This document shows, piece by piece, positions 1 to 8,389 of a stretch of DNA of 15,082 nt. The stretch is from Lentisphaeria bacterium UBA1829 (GTDB lineage Bacteria > Verrucomicrobiota > Lentisphaeria > Victivallales > UBA1829): contig DDJH01000144.1 of assembly GCA_002338895.1 (NCBI GenBank), forward strand, positions 9,329 through 24,410. Reading direction: 5' to 3'. The notes under the pieces are model-generated. The model searched no databases. It was given only the letters and a program-made list of their open reading frames with translations, and was not told where the DNA came from. A program made the position numbers and the translations under genes. Within the stretch, counting starts at the first letter, position 1. Each line of letters begins with the position of its first letter.

Positions 1-2
1 CG

Positions 3-881
3 CAGCTTTTGCGTCAGCCGTACCTGCGGACGCTGTATTTTTTCTATTATCCGTCCGCCATTCAGCTGGATGCCTATCATACGGATATTTTTCAGATCCT
101 GAGCAGGGAGGCCGCATGGAAACGCTGGAATTTCCGTCTGGAAAATCTGGCGGATTCCGAGGCGTTTCAGAGGGCGTGCGGGGATCCGCATGCGGCAGGG
201 ATTGTCATTCAGGCGTATCCGCAGCATATCTGTCTGAATCTGGAGGAGGAGTCCCTGGCCGATCTTCCGCTTGTCGCATACGGGATGGGACCGGCGGAGG
301 AAACGGCCAGTGTCTCGCCCGACAACTATCAGGGAGGATGGGATCTGGCGGAGATCCTGTTCCGGCGTCAGGAATCGGATTTCTGTTTTGTCCTCCCGGG
401 CGAAAGGAGTCCCTTCTCCTCGGCGGAACGGATCTACTGGGAGCGGCGGCACGGCGTGGAGGACTTCCTCCGAACCCGGAATCTTGAACTGCAGTCGACC
501 CTTTCCTGGTCCGTCAACGGAGGAACGGATCCCCTGATTGCGTACTTGAAACAGTGCCGGAAGAAACGGCGGCGTCCTGTTCTGATCGTGACCAACTGCT
601 CCATGGCAAAGGAGATCAAACTGCTTGCCGGCGGAATGGGGCTGCTGACGCCCCGCGATTTCTCGCTTGCCGCGTTCTGCCGACGGGGAACGGAGGATCG
701 GAATGCCAACATCCCCTGTATGGATTTTTCCCACGAGGAAATGGCAAATGCGATCATTCACCTTCTCGGACTGCCGGATCTGATCCGGAACCGCACACGG
801 ATGATGGTGAAAATGAAATTTGTGGATGCCGGTCAGGAGAACTCCTCCGGCGGGGCGTCTCTTCCGGACCTCCGTCTCTGA
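3..881 (+). CDS. LacI-type transcriptional regulator, ligand-binding part (5' end missing)
   Basis: The reading frame is already open at the left edge (codons CAG CTT precede a TTG at 9) and no ribosome binding site is visible, so the gene is taken as cut by the window. What remains, about 290 residues, follows the order of a LacI/PurR periplasmic-binding-protein-like sensor domain: a short strand near residue 65 (IVIQAYP), LPLVAYG near 85, then VSPDNYQGGWDLAEILF, where family members have a D-N-x-x-GG element, then a strand DFCFVLPG and an R-x-x-GVEDFL helix, then PVLIVTNCSMAKEI, and finally LLTPRDFSLAAF, equivalent to the usual G-x-x-x-P-x-D-x-S-x-x-x-F. The DNA-binding domain would lie upstream and could be LacI-type or GntR-type; this cannot be seen. 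Proteins of this fold sense sugars or related small molecules. It is convergent with the minus-strand operon at 994-9766, so it may regulate that operon or a gene to the left. Confidence 0.72.
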   Translation, partial: QLLRQPYLRTLYFFYYPSAIQLDAYHTDIFQILSREAAWKRWNFRLENLADSEAFQRACGDPHAAGIVIQAYPQHICLNLEEESLADLPLVAYGMGPAEETASVSPDNYQGGWDLAEILFRRQESDFCFVLPGERSPFSSAERIYWERRHGVEDFLRTRNLELQSTLSWSVNGGTDPLIAYLKQCRKKRRRPVLIVTNCSMAKEIKLLAGGMGLLTPRDFSLAAFCRRGTEDRNANIPCMDFSHEEMANAIIHLLGLPDLIRNRTRMMVKMKFVDAGQENSSGGASLPDLRL

Positions 882-925
882 ATCCATCCGCGGATCGGGA
901 AAATCCTGTATTGTAGCCGGGCGCG

Positions 926-968
926 TCCTTCCGCAAAACCGCTTTTTTGAAAAGTTTTTCCGGAAGGA
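926..968. terminator. Bidirectional hairpin terminator between convergent genes
   Basis: TCCTTCCG at 926-933 is perfectly complementary to CGGAAGGA at 961-968. The inner part can pair further (AAAA at 935-938 with the T run at 955-959) and holds a small hairpin, CTTTT-TTG-AAAAG (942-954), followed by five T on the plus strand. It lies 45 bases after the stop of the LacI-type gene and 26 bases after the stop of the convergent minus-strand gene, so it is well placed to end transcription from both sides. The role is inferred from structure and position only. Confidence 0.55.
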
Positions 969-993
969 GAATCCGGCGAAACCAGGAAAGACT

Positions 994-2424
994 TCAACGA
1001 GCCGGAGATTCCGGAGGATCTTCCATGCTCCAGATCTCCTCAAAGGAGATGCTCTCTCCCGGGTTCAGCGTTTCGGCCCGGCGATGGGACTCCAGTTCCA
1101 TGCAGTTTCCGGAAAAGTACAAATGCAGAGGATAATCCCGCTGGGGCGAATCCGTGAAATCCTGATATCGGATCCGGAAGCGGGTGCCGTCCTGGAATTC
1201 CGCGAGGACATCGGGACGCTCCGCATCGAACAGGATTTCACAGGAGCTCTTCCGGGGAAACACGCGCGGTAGAAGGAAACAATACCCGGAGGGGACCGGA
1301 ACCCTCCGCACTTCGGGAAGCGGATGCCAGATCGTCCGCAGAAGAGGACGGACCCGTTCCCGAGGGGTCCATACACTTTTCAGACGTCCCGGCTCCAGAC
1401 GCGTGATCGACCAGATCCCCACCTTCTGAACAAACGGCGCCGTGTTGAAGATCCGGTTGAGAAGAATGATTCTGTTTTCTTCGATCTTCAGTTGATACTC
1501 ATACGCCAGAAACAGATGGGAACTTCTTCTGGACCGCATGGTGATGACTCCTTCCGGCCCGAAGTGGACATCATAGTATCCGTGCAGAAGGACCAGATCA
1601 GGGGGGAGAAAGGTATACGTTCTGGGCAGGGGCCGAAAGAAATGTCCTCCCGTCAGAGACTTGGCTTTCCCGGGAACCTGCCGGAAGGAATACTGACGGA
1701 GATTGCCGGACTGGAGAAGATTTGACCCGCCCGGTTTTGAATAATGAATGATCCGGCCGCCGAAATCCGGCAGCAGGACGATTTCCTGTCCGCGGGTCCG
1801 GATCCGGTATGCCGGAATGTTTCCGCCATACTGCTCCTTCCGGACCTGAATATTTCTCCATTGCGGAGGATCCGGCATTCTTCCCGGCTGCTGTTTTTCC
1901 ATCCGGCGACGGGAGCGCGCCGCAGTGAGGACCGTCCGCAGACGATCCGGATTCCGGGCATGAAACCGCGCCTGTACGATGGCAATGCGCTGCTTTGGGA
2001 AATGGAGTTTTCCCCAGACCGCCTGAAGTTCCATCTGTTCTTTTCCGCGCAGGTCGATGTCAAGAGGGACGGCCGGCTCACCGGAAACGATCCGGCGTTT
2101 CCAGACGATTTCCCGGTCCACAAGGATCACGATTGCTGCATCGGCGGGACCGGGAGGATCCTTCGGCGAGGTCTCATCTTCGATCCCGACCAGGGCCGAA
2201 AAATGCTCCGCCTCCTTTCCGACGTTGAATTTCAGCGACATTCCGGAATGGCCGGTGATTCCCGACGAGTACTCGACTCCCGCAATGCGGATGGGATTGC
2301 CGAATACGTTCTTTCCGATGCGGAATGACGTCGCTTCCGTCGGAGTCAGCTCCTCCAGAGCGACCGGCTCCGATGCGCAGACGAAGGAAACCGCAGAGAA
2401 AAACAGAAACAACTGGAACCGCAT
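994..2424 (-). CDS. Secreted NPCBM-domain protein with DUF4380-like (mutarotase-fold) domain
   Basis: A 476-residue protein with a signal peptide (MRFQLFLFFSAVSFVCA, cleavage near residue 17-18). Residues about 30-155 look like an NPCBM carbohydrate-binding module: GVEYSSGITGHSGMSLKFNV, then FSALVGIEDE, a strand with VDREIVWKRRIVSG, and a VPLDIDLRGKEQMEL end. Residues about 200-470 resemble DUF4380, related to the galactose-mutarotase/aldose-epimerase beta-sandwich: EIVLLPDFGGRIIHY-x5-SNLLQ at the front and CMELESHRRAETLNPGESISFEEIW at the end. A basic, arginine-rich linker (about 160-195) joins the two. Such proteins are usually predicted to bind glycans outside the cytoplasm; no enzymatic activity can be claimed. 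It is the last gene of the minus-strand operon, 17 bases after the stop of the 1673-residue protein gene, with a GGAG/GGGG stretch before its ATG as a weak ribosome binding site. The domain calls are by eye. Confidence 0.8.
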   Translation of the reverse strand: MRFQLFLFFSAVSFVCASEPVALEELTPTEATSFRIGKNVFGNPIRIAGVEYSSGITGHSGMSLKFNVGKEAEHFSALVGIEDETSPKDPPGPADAAIVILVDREIVWKRRIVSGEPAVPLDIDLRGKEQMELQAVWGKLHFPKQRIAIVQARFHARNPDRLRTVLTAARSRRRMEKQQPGRMPDPPQWRNIQVRKEQYGGNIPAYRIRTRGQEIVLLPDFGGRIIHYSKPGGSNLLQSGNLRQYSFRQVPGKAKSLTGGHFFRPLPRTYTFLPPDLVLLHGYYDVHFGPEGVITMRSRRSSHLFLAYEYQLKIEENRIILLNRIFNTAPFVQKVGIWSITRLEPGRLKSVWTPRERVRPLLRTIWHPLPEVRRVPVPSGYCFLLPRVFPRKSSCEILFDAERPDVLAEFQDGTRFRIRYQDFTDSPQRDYPLHLYFSGNCMELESHRRAETLNPGESISFEEIWSMEDPPESPAR

Positions 2425-2441
2425 AAACCCCGCTCCATCTT

Positions 2442-5400
2442 CTATTCTTTCATGGCGTTCAGACTTTCCGCCGTCTCTCTCTGAATCATCGGCAGGGAGA
2501 GCAGTCCGCGCCGGATCGAAACGAAGGCGATATCGGCTTTGAATCCGGGATCGGCCATCCGGAGCGGGAGGAAGAGATGAAGAAGGGGTCTGCTGTTTCG
2601 GAACCAGTCGATCCCTTTCATGGAACGGATGTCAAGACGGCCGACTTCATGACCGTCAACATAGAGTTTCACCGCATCATCGCGGTTGACGATCGCCGTC
2701 AGATAATGCCATTCCTGCGCAGGAATCGAAGGTTTCTGACGGAAGCGGGTCACCAGACGCTTCCGGGCCGCCTCTCCTTCCGGAGCCGAATGGGCGATGA
2801 AATACGGGAAAAGCATTCCGTTTTCCACCTGAAGACTCAGAAGAGCCTGCCCGAACTGGAAGTTGGCATGTCCGCGCGGGCCATGAAAACGACAGAGAAG
2901 AAAGATGGTCAGATTTTCCGTTCCTGCGCGGGGATCCTTTTTCAGGGAGTCTCCGAGGAAGAGGACGGACGCATGCTTTTTCCGCGCCTCAAGCGTCAGG
3001 AAGGAAAAACGCGGACGCTCACTCATTTTCACGTTCCCCGTCACACTCCGGAATCCGGGAATCAGCTGCTCCGGCGACACTCGTCCTTCCGCATAGAATT
3101 GGAACAGCGCCCCGTCCATGGGAAACAGCGAACGAGCAGCAGCCTTCCCCTCCCCCTTTTCCGAGCGGAAGGACCGCACTTCCAACTCGATGCCATTCAA
3201 GAGAGCGTTGTTTTCCAGCTGAATGGTCAGACAGCCGTTTTCGACCACAACCGCATCATACTGCTCCACGCGGGCTGTGCGGAATCCGAACTCCCGCGTA
3301 TTCAGCATGCGGACCGGATTCCCCGGCACCGTGATCCGCATCTGACGGGAGAAATCCGGACGATACGTCTCCGCAAAATGCAGCTTCAGACGATAGACTC
3401 CGTCCGGAAGCGGAATATGATAATACATGGCAGCGCCATAGGCCTCGGTCCGGTAGATGCCTGGATTCTTCGTTCCGGCTATGTCAATCCTGCCGCGCAC
3501 GGCATAGCCGGCGTACTCGTTTCCATAGAAGCGGAAACCGGCATACGCCTGATCCGGCAGCCATAAGCGGCCCTCTGGATCCCGGTAGTCCTCCAGAGCT
3601 CCGCAGTTGATGCGGACGGCCTTCTCCTGTTTCAGCATGGCTTCCAGACGGTCCTGATTTCGAAACGCATTTTCGCTTTCCAGAAAGCGTTTCAGGAAGC
3701 GGAACGTTTCAAAACTGCGCAGGATGGTGCAGCAGCCGTAAAAATCGCCGCGCTGCGCACAGTCCGCGATCTGTTTTACCGTTTCCGCGGGGAGTTTGGC
3801 GCTGATTTCAGGGTTCTCCCGGAGGATCCGGGCCTGTTTCAGGATCATTTTTTCCACGTCTTGCCGGAAACGGAAGAGTCCGTGCGCCCGGTCCGCGTCC
3901 CCTTCCGTCCAAATGACGGCGAGATCGTACGGTTTCAGGGAGAGTTCTGTTTTCGCTTGGAACTTCCGGGAATGCGTTGTGATTTCGGCCTTTCCCGGAA
4001 CCTGGATCGTTCCGGAGACCGGATACGGAGTGTTGTTGATCAGAAGCAGGGCATTTCCGGCGCTCTTCGCCTGAACGCCCTGAATTCCGGAACATGGCTG
4101 CCACTGCGCTTCGGGGATGGAGTAGAACGCATTGAGGAAACGCCGGGTCTGTTCGGTATGTCCGGTTGTTTCATTGACGTCCAGCCAGGAGCGGAAGAGA
4201 TGTTTCGGGACATGGCCGGAGAGAAGATTGACGAGATTATGAAACGCAAACTCTCCGGAATACATGCGTTCATAAACGGCGCAGGAAAGTTTCTCCCACC
4301 ACCAGCGTCTGGCTTTGGGGACAGGATAATGAATCAGTTCATTGAGATCGTCGTCGCTGAGATAGACAGCGTCATTTTTCCGGTAGAGCTCCCGGACCTT
4401 GTCATTGGTCATGAGTCCGAATGCCGCGAGTTCTCCGACTCTGGAACGGGGTTCCTTCACATGAGGCACCATCCGCAGGGACTTCCCGGCGCCATACAGA
4501 TCCGGATCGTATCCGGCGGCTTTCAGGATGGAATGGAAAAAAACATCCCGTTCCGTTTTGGAAGCGGTCAGATTCGTGAACGGCGATTCGCGGGGAACGA
4601 CCATCTGGGGAACGGGAAAGAGCTCCCACTTCTCGTTCCCGGAACGAAGGATGGACTGAATGTCGTTCAGGCAGTCCATGATTTTTTTGGACCGCCAGGC
4701 GAACCACTGTTTTGCGAACTTCCCGGTGAGGAGACGGTAACGCTGCCCGAATCGTTCCACCCCTTTCATCGGGAGAGAAAGACGAATTCCCGTCTCCCGT
4801 TCGAACTGTTCAATGGAATCGTCATCATAGCCGATCTCCTCCTGACGGAACTGGCCGTAGTCGCCAAAGGGGTACCCCGGCAGCCAGATCCGTCCGCAGA
4901 CGAGGAAAAGGCCCGCGACATCCCCCAGTCCCGAATACCGATGATAGATCTCGTCAACGACCTCCCGGACATTCTGCCAGACGACCGGATTCAGATGATT
5001 CAAACCGTGTCCTCCGAATCCTCCGACCTGCTTTCCATAGCGGGAGACATGGTACAGCGGACGGGTCGTTCCGGCTCTCAGTTCGCGGTCGCTGACTCCG
5101 AGCTGATTTGTCTCAATCAGCTTCGGAGAGACAATGTATTCAAATCCGAGAAAGGTCCGGATGCCGTTGTGCTTATACATTTTCAGGAGCACGACGAACG
5201 GATCAAAATCGTCGCCGCGCACCTGCCTGCAGTTTCCTTTCTGCGACGGGAACCCCTCCTGATACATGTAGATGCCTTCCACAGACGCATTATGCCCCGC
5301 AAACCGCAGAAAGCGGAGCTTGTTGCAGATTCCCAGATATGCGGAGGTCCAGAACCCTTCCCGCATCTCCCCCTTGTGATAAATGAACCCCAGAATCCGC

Positions 5401-7463
5401 GGATCCTGTTCCGCGCCCCACTGCTGGGCGAGGAACCGTTCATTATGATGCGCATAGGTCCGTCCGGTCTTCGGCAGCTGCAGAGCCGGCAGATCGTCCT
5501 TCAGCGCATAGACGCGGATTGCGGACGCCGCCGCGGGCCGTCCGGAGACATGGGTCTGAACACTGATGGTCACATTCTTCGATGCGGGAAAAATCACAAA
5601 CCGGAGTTTTTGCATCTTCATGGAACACGTCATCAGACCGCCCGTTGCCACGGACGCGGTTGCAGAGGTCCACGCCTTGGATCCGAGCGCCCCGCTGTTG
5701 TTCTCAAACGGAAGCGGATAGGTTTCCGCCGCGATCAGATTGATGCAGCGCTCCTCATTGTCCGGATAGTCGACCTCCACAAGATGCGGCCTGCCAAGCG
5801 TCCCGACCCGGATCGCATACTGGAACGCATCCATGGTGGAGGGGCCCGCCTCCCGATAGGTCATCCCGTTGCGGGTGACCACCCGGCCCGCGTTGAGCCT
5901 CGGCCGGGCGATCCTTCCGGAATGGTCCAGGAACTTCTCCTGCGGATACTCCCGGGTGCAGTCGATGGACTCGAGCAGGACCAGCTGTTTTTCCAGCTCC
6001 TTTTCAAACGCGGGATATGGAACGGTTTTCTGCGGCAGAGGTCCGCAGAGGATCATTTCGGTCCGGTCGGAATCCAGGATCTCCCCGTTCCGTTCCAGGG
6101 ACCAGAGCATCTGATAGGCGCCGGTTTTGCGAATCTTCGGACGGATCTCATAGAGGCGGAAATCTCCCTGTTCCCGATTGGCGGAAACCGACAAAGTCTC
6201 CTCCAGAACACCGGTTTCCGCATTCCGGATGCGCAGTTTGAGTACGGCGTTCCGGACTCCGGCAGGGATGGACGCCTGAAAACCCACGGGGCCGTCGTAA
6301 TCAAACACCGGATACTTCTCTCCGAGCGGCGAGATCTTCAGCAGTCCCGGATGCTCCGGAAGAAGTCCGAGTGCGACAGGGGAACCGTCGCGGAGGCGAT
6401 CCACTCCCGCCGGACCGCGCAGACGCGGCCTGTTCCAGTTCCGAGGCGAAAATTCCGCTTTCTCCCATCCGGGCTCCGGGCGATAGGTCCAACGCCAGTG
6501 TTCATCTCCGCCGAACACCACCTTCTCTCCGTTCCGTCCGACCGCGAACACCTCCAGGAGCACATTGCTCCACGATCCGTATCCGCTGTCGAATTCATCC
6601 CGGAACACAATGCTGTTGCGTCCCTTCTTCAGATACGGTGTGAGATCACACTTCCGCACCGGCCGGTTATCCGAAACCAGTTGTCCGTTCACATACAGCT
6701 GGTAGCGGGTCCATCGGTGAATCTCCGAATCGAAATAGATTCCCGCCCGAACCGGTTCAAATCCCAGTTCAAATTCCCGGAACCAGTAACACTCTCCCGC
6801 GACAGGAACCAGACGAATGGAATGAATTTTCACCTGATTGCCGGGAGTCCGGCAGGTCAGGCGCAGTCCGCGCCAGGGGCCGCTCTGGTTGACCAGCCCG
6901 ATCTGTTTCCGGACTTTCTGTCTTTTTTTTCCTTTGATCTCCCAGCGGGCGGAGCGCCCCCAGGAACGTTCCAGGCGGTATTCCCACTGCGAAGATTCGA
7001 CACTCTGTTCCAGATCCAGTTCCAGAAAGATTTTGTTCATGCCGAGTTTTCCCCATCCGCGGCCGATCCGGACGGCGGGACGGTTTCTGTTGTCTCCCGC
7101 TTCGCTTCCGAACAGGACGCTCCATCCGCCTTTTTTTCCGGAATCGAACTGAAGCGCGCCATCCTGAATGCGATATTCCCCTTTGACCTCCGCACCGAAT
7201 TCCCTGAGCTTGTCCGTTGTGAAAACGCAGGGGGATCCGTATTCCAGAAGAAAGAAGTCGGAACCGGGTTCATAGCGCTCTTCCGGACGGATTTCGCGAT
7301 CGGTCTCCATCCGGCTTCCGTGCAGACGGTTTGCCGAAACGGGAAGAGCCCGGATCCCAAGACGCAGTTCTCCGGAAAAGTAGTTCTTCCCAATCACGAT
7401 ATTCTCTTTTGCTGAGCAGACGACAAAAAGCATCGCCGCAGCCAGTGAAAAAACTGTTTTCAT
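2442..7463 (-). CDS. Giant secreted multi-domain glycoside-hydrolase-like protein (TIM-barrel-like core, malectin, LamG-like)
   Basis: A 1673-residue exported protein with a signal peptide (MKTVFSLAAAMLFVVCSA, cleavage near 18). Residues about 220-345 form a beta-sandwich like the sugar-binding domains of GH2 or alpha-L-rhamnosidases (WTRYQLYVNGQLVSD, then DLTPYLKKGRNSIVF). Further beta-rich modules fill about 350-660. Residues about 690-1120 look like a TIM barrel: LRFLRFAGHNASVEGIYMYQ, GIRTFLGFEYI, VAGLFLVCGRIWLPG, the family-like GYDDDSIEQFERETGI, then FAWRSKKIMD. A short sandwich (1130-1190) and a helical stretch (1195-1280) follow. Residues about 1282-1430 match malectin (RINCG, GIYRTEAYG, YHIPLPDGVYRLKLHFAETY, NGIELEV), and about 1445-1665 a LamG-like domain (IPAQEWHYLTAIVNRDD, VKLYVDGHEVGRLD). 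No standard catalytic glutamate pair is evident, so substrate and activity are unknown. It lies 21 bases after the prepilin-like gene, with AGGAAGG upstream of its ATG. Confidence 0.85.
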   Translation of the reverse strand: MKTVFSLAAAMLFVVCSAKENIVIGKNYFSGELRLGIRALPVSANRLHGSRMETDREIRPEERYEPGSDFFLLEYGSPCVFTTDKLREFGAEVKGEYRIQDGALQFDSGKKGGWSVLFGSEAGDNRNRPAVRIGRGWGKLGMNKIFLELDLEQSVESSQWEYRLERSWGRSARWEIKGKKRQKVRKQIGLVNQSGPWRGLRLTCRTPGNQVKIHSIRLVPVAGECYWFREFELGFEPVRAGIYFDSEIHRWTRYQLYVNGQLVSDNRPVRKCDLTPYLKKGRNSIVFRDEFDSGYGSWSNVLLEVFAVGRNGEKVVFGGDEHWRWTYRPEPGWEKAEFSPRNWNRPRLRGPAGVDRLRDGSPVALGLLPEHPGLLKISPLGEKYPVFDYDGPVGFQASIPAGVRNAVLKLRIRNAETGVLEETLSVSANREQGDFRLYEIRPKIRKTGAYQMLWSLERNGEILDSDRTEMILCGPLPQKTVPYPAFEKELEKQLVLLESIDCTREYPQEKFLDHSGRIARPRLNAGRVVTRNGMTYREAGPSTMDAFQYAIRVGTLGRPHLVEVDYPDNEERCINLIAAETYPLPFENNSGALGSKAWTSATASVATGGLMTCSMKMQKLRFVIFPASKNVTISVQTHVSGRPAAASAIRVYALKDDLPALQLPKTGRTYAHHNERFLAQQWGAEQDPRILGFIYHKGEMREGFWTSAYLGICNKLRFLRFAGHNASVEGIYMYQEGFPSQKGNCRQVRGDDFDPFVVLLKMYKHNGIRTFLGFEYIVSPKLIETNQLGVSDRELRAGTTRPLYHVSRYGKQVGGFGGHGLNHLNPVVWQNVREVVDEIYHRYSGLGDVAGLFLVCGRIWLPGYPFGDYGQFRQEEIGYDDDSIEQFERETGIRLSLPMKGVERFGQRYRLLTGKFAKQWFAWRSKKIMDCLNDIQSILRSGNEKWELFPVPQMVVPRESPFTNLTASKTERDVFFHSILKAAGYDPDLYGAGKSLRMVPHVKEPRSRVGELAAFGLMTNDKVRELYRKNDAVYLSDDDLNELIHYPVPKARRWWWEKLSCAVYERMYSGEFAFHNLVNLLSGHVPKHLFRSWLDVNETTGHTEQTRRFLNAFYSIPEAQWQPCSGIQGVQAKSAGNALLLINNTPYPVSGTIQVPGKAEITTHSRKFQAKTELSLKPYDLAVIWTEGDADRAHGLFRFRQDVEKMILKQARILRENPEISAKLPAETVKQIADCAQRGDFYGCCTILRSFETFRFLKRFLESENAFRNQDRLEAMLKQEKAVRINCGALEDYRDPEGRLWLPDQAYAGFRFYGNEYAGYAVRGRIDIAGTKNPGIYRTEAYGAAMYYHIPLPDGVYRLKLHFAETYRPDFSRQMRITVPGNPVRMLNTREFGFRTARVEQYDAVVVENGCLTIQLENNALLNGIELEVRSFRSEKGEGKAAARSLFPMDGALFQFYAEGRVSPEQLIPGFRSVTGNVKMSERPRFSFLTLEARKKHASVLFLGDSLKKDPRAGTENLTIFLLCRFHGPRGHANFQFGQALLSLQVENGMLFPYFIAHSAPEGEAARKRLVTRFRQKPSIPAQEWHYLTAIVNRDDAVKLYVDGHEVGRLDIRSMKGIDWFRNSRPLLHLFLPLRMADPGFKADIAFVSIRRGLLSLPMIQRETAESLNAMKE

Positions 7464-7484
7464 CCTGCTTTCATCCTTCCTGTT

Positions 7485-8309
7485 TCAATAATATGGAATC
7501 CAATGTGTAAATTTGATTGCGGAGGAACTTTTATGCACCCGGTACATAGAGGGGGTGAAGGTCCCGATGTGACCGTCGAAATAGAGAAAATTTCCTTCCC
7601 GGCGTCCGTTGTGACGGTAGGCAAACCGGCTTTCCGAACCGTTCTCTCCGATCCCGTAATAATTGTAGGCGGCATCCGGATCCGCATAGTAGAAGGCGAG
7701 AATGACACCGGTGCTGTCGCCGATGGCGAAGGAACGGCTTGGGTTCCGGATTTTCCGTGTGTCGTAACCGCCGTTGGCAACGGACCAGACGGATGAACCG
7801 GATGGATAGGCATAATATTCCGCGGGGAGCCATCCGTTGTCCGCCCAGCCGTCATTGACGATTCCATAAGCGTACTGGATCCGGTTCTTCTTCGTGGATT
7901 CCTGCGTCGTAAGAGGAAAAGTTGCGTTCGGGCAGATCATATTGACAGGGTATCTGGCAGGCCCGAGTCCCACCCCGGAAACGACCCCCTTGTTTACATT
8001 CAGATAATCCTGCAGGAGCCGGTTTTCAAACAGATATTTCCCACTGGTTTTCGTTGGAGGATACCACGCATCCTGACTGTCCGCATACAGCGCCGCGGCG
8101 ATCCCCACATTCTTCAGAATGCCTTTGCAGGTGATGGCTCTTCCGCTTTCCCGCGCCGTGTTCAGGGCCGGAAGAAGAAGAGTCAGTAAAATGGCAAGAA
8201 TTGAAATAACGGTGAGAAGTTCTATCATCGTAAAATACAATCCTGAATTCCGTTCTGCACCGTTTCTCCGTGTTCCGGTTATACAGCATCTTCTTCCCAG
8301 TGTTTTCAT
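7485..8309 (-). CDS. Prepilin-like protein (type II secretion/pseudopilin family) with H-Xn-DG signature
   Basis: A 274-residue protein. After a basic leader of 25 residues comes FTMIELLTVISILAILLTLL, the class III signal and N-terminal helix of type IV pilins and type II secretion pseudopilins, with Glu at mature position +5. It continues LPALNTARESGR and LKNVGIAAALYADSQD, typical of the DUF1559/SBP_bac_10-like group abundant in Planctomycetes and Lentisphaerota. Near the end, RHNGRREGNFLYFDGH carries the H-Xn-DG processing-associated motif, here with eleven residues between His233 and Asp245 instead of the nominal nine. The residue before the predicted cleavage site is Tyr, not the classical Gly. 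The start is supported by GAGGG five to six bases before the ATG. Its role is unknown; it lies between a GH32 gene and two exported carbohydrate-binding proteins in one operon, so a part in surface display or secretion linked to glycan use is plausible. Confidence 0.88.
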   Translation of the reverse strand: MKTLGRRCCITGTRRNGAERNSGLYFTMIELLTVISILAILLTLLLPALNTARESGRAITCKGILKNVGIAAALYADSQDAWYPPTKTSGKYLFENRLLQDYLNVNKGVVSGVGLGPARYPVNMICPNATFPLTTQESTKKNRIQYAYGIVNDGWADNGWLPAEYYAYPSGSSVWSVANGGYDTRKIRNPSRSFAIGDSTGVILAFYYADPDAAYNYYGIGENGSESRFAYRHNGRREGNFLYFDGHIGTFTPSMYRVHKSSSAIKFTHWIPYY

Positions 8310-8389
8310 GATTTTCCCTCATCGTTTCGATTATTTTTCATCCTGCGAATCCGCTTTCCCGCAATCCGCCCGGCCCGTGCCGAACGGGA

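Noticed and set aside
9..11. TTG at 9 as the true start of the LacI-type gene
   Set aside because: The frame is open to the left edge, no ribosome binding site can be seen, and a DNA-binding domain is expected before the sensor domain.
2577..3566. Plus-strand open frame of 329 codons
   Set aside because: Shadow of the LamG-like and malectin region on the minus strand, with no protein features of its own.
3861..7415. Plus-strand open frame of 1184 codons opposite the 1673-residue protein gene
   Set aside because: It runs in codon register with the minus-strand gene, so stops appear only where that gene uses TTA, CTA or TCA, which are rare here. Its translation shows no domain or signal peptide, while the minus strand has a signal peptide, malectin and LamG-like domains and operon spacing.
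8374..8388. CCCGT/ACGGG hairpin just after the GH32 stop as a terminator
   Set aside because: Only a 5-bp stem with no T run on the minus strand; the next gene is 80 bases away with its own ribosome binding site, so read-through is more likely. It could still tune the mRNA level of downstream genes.
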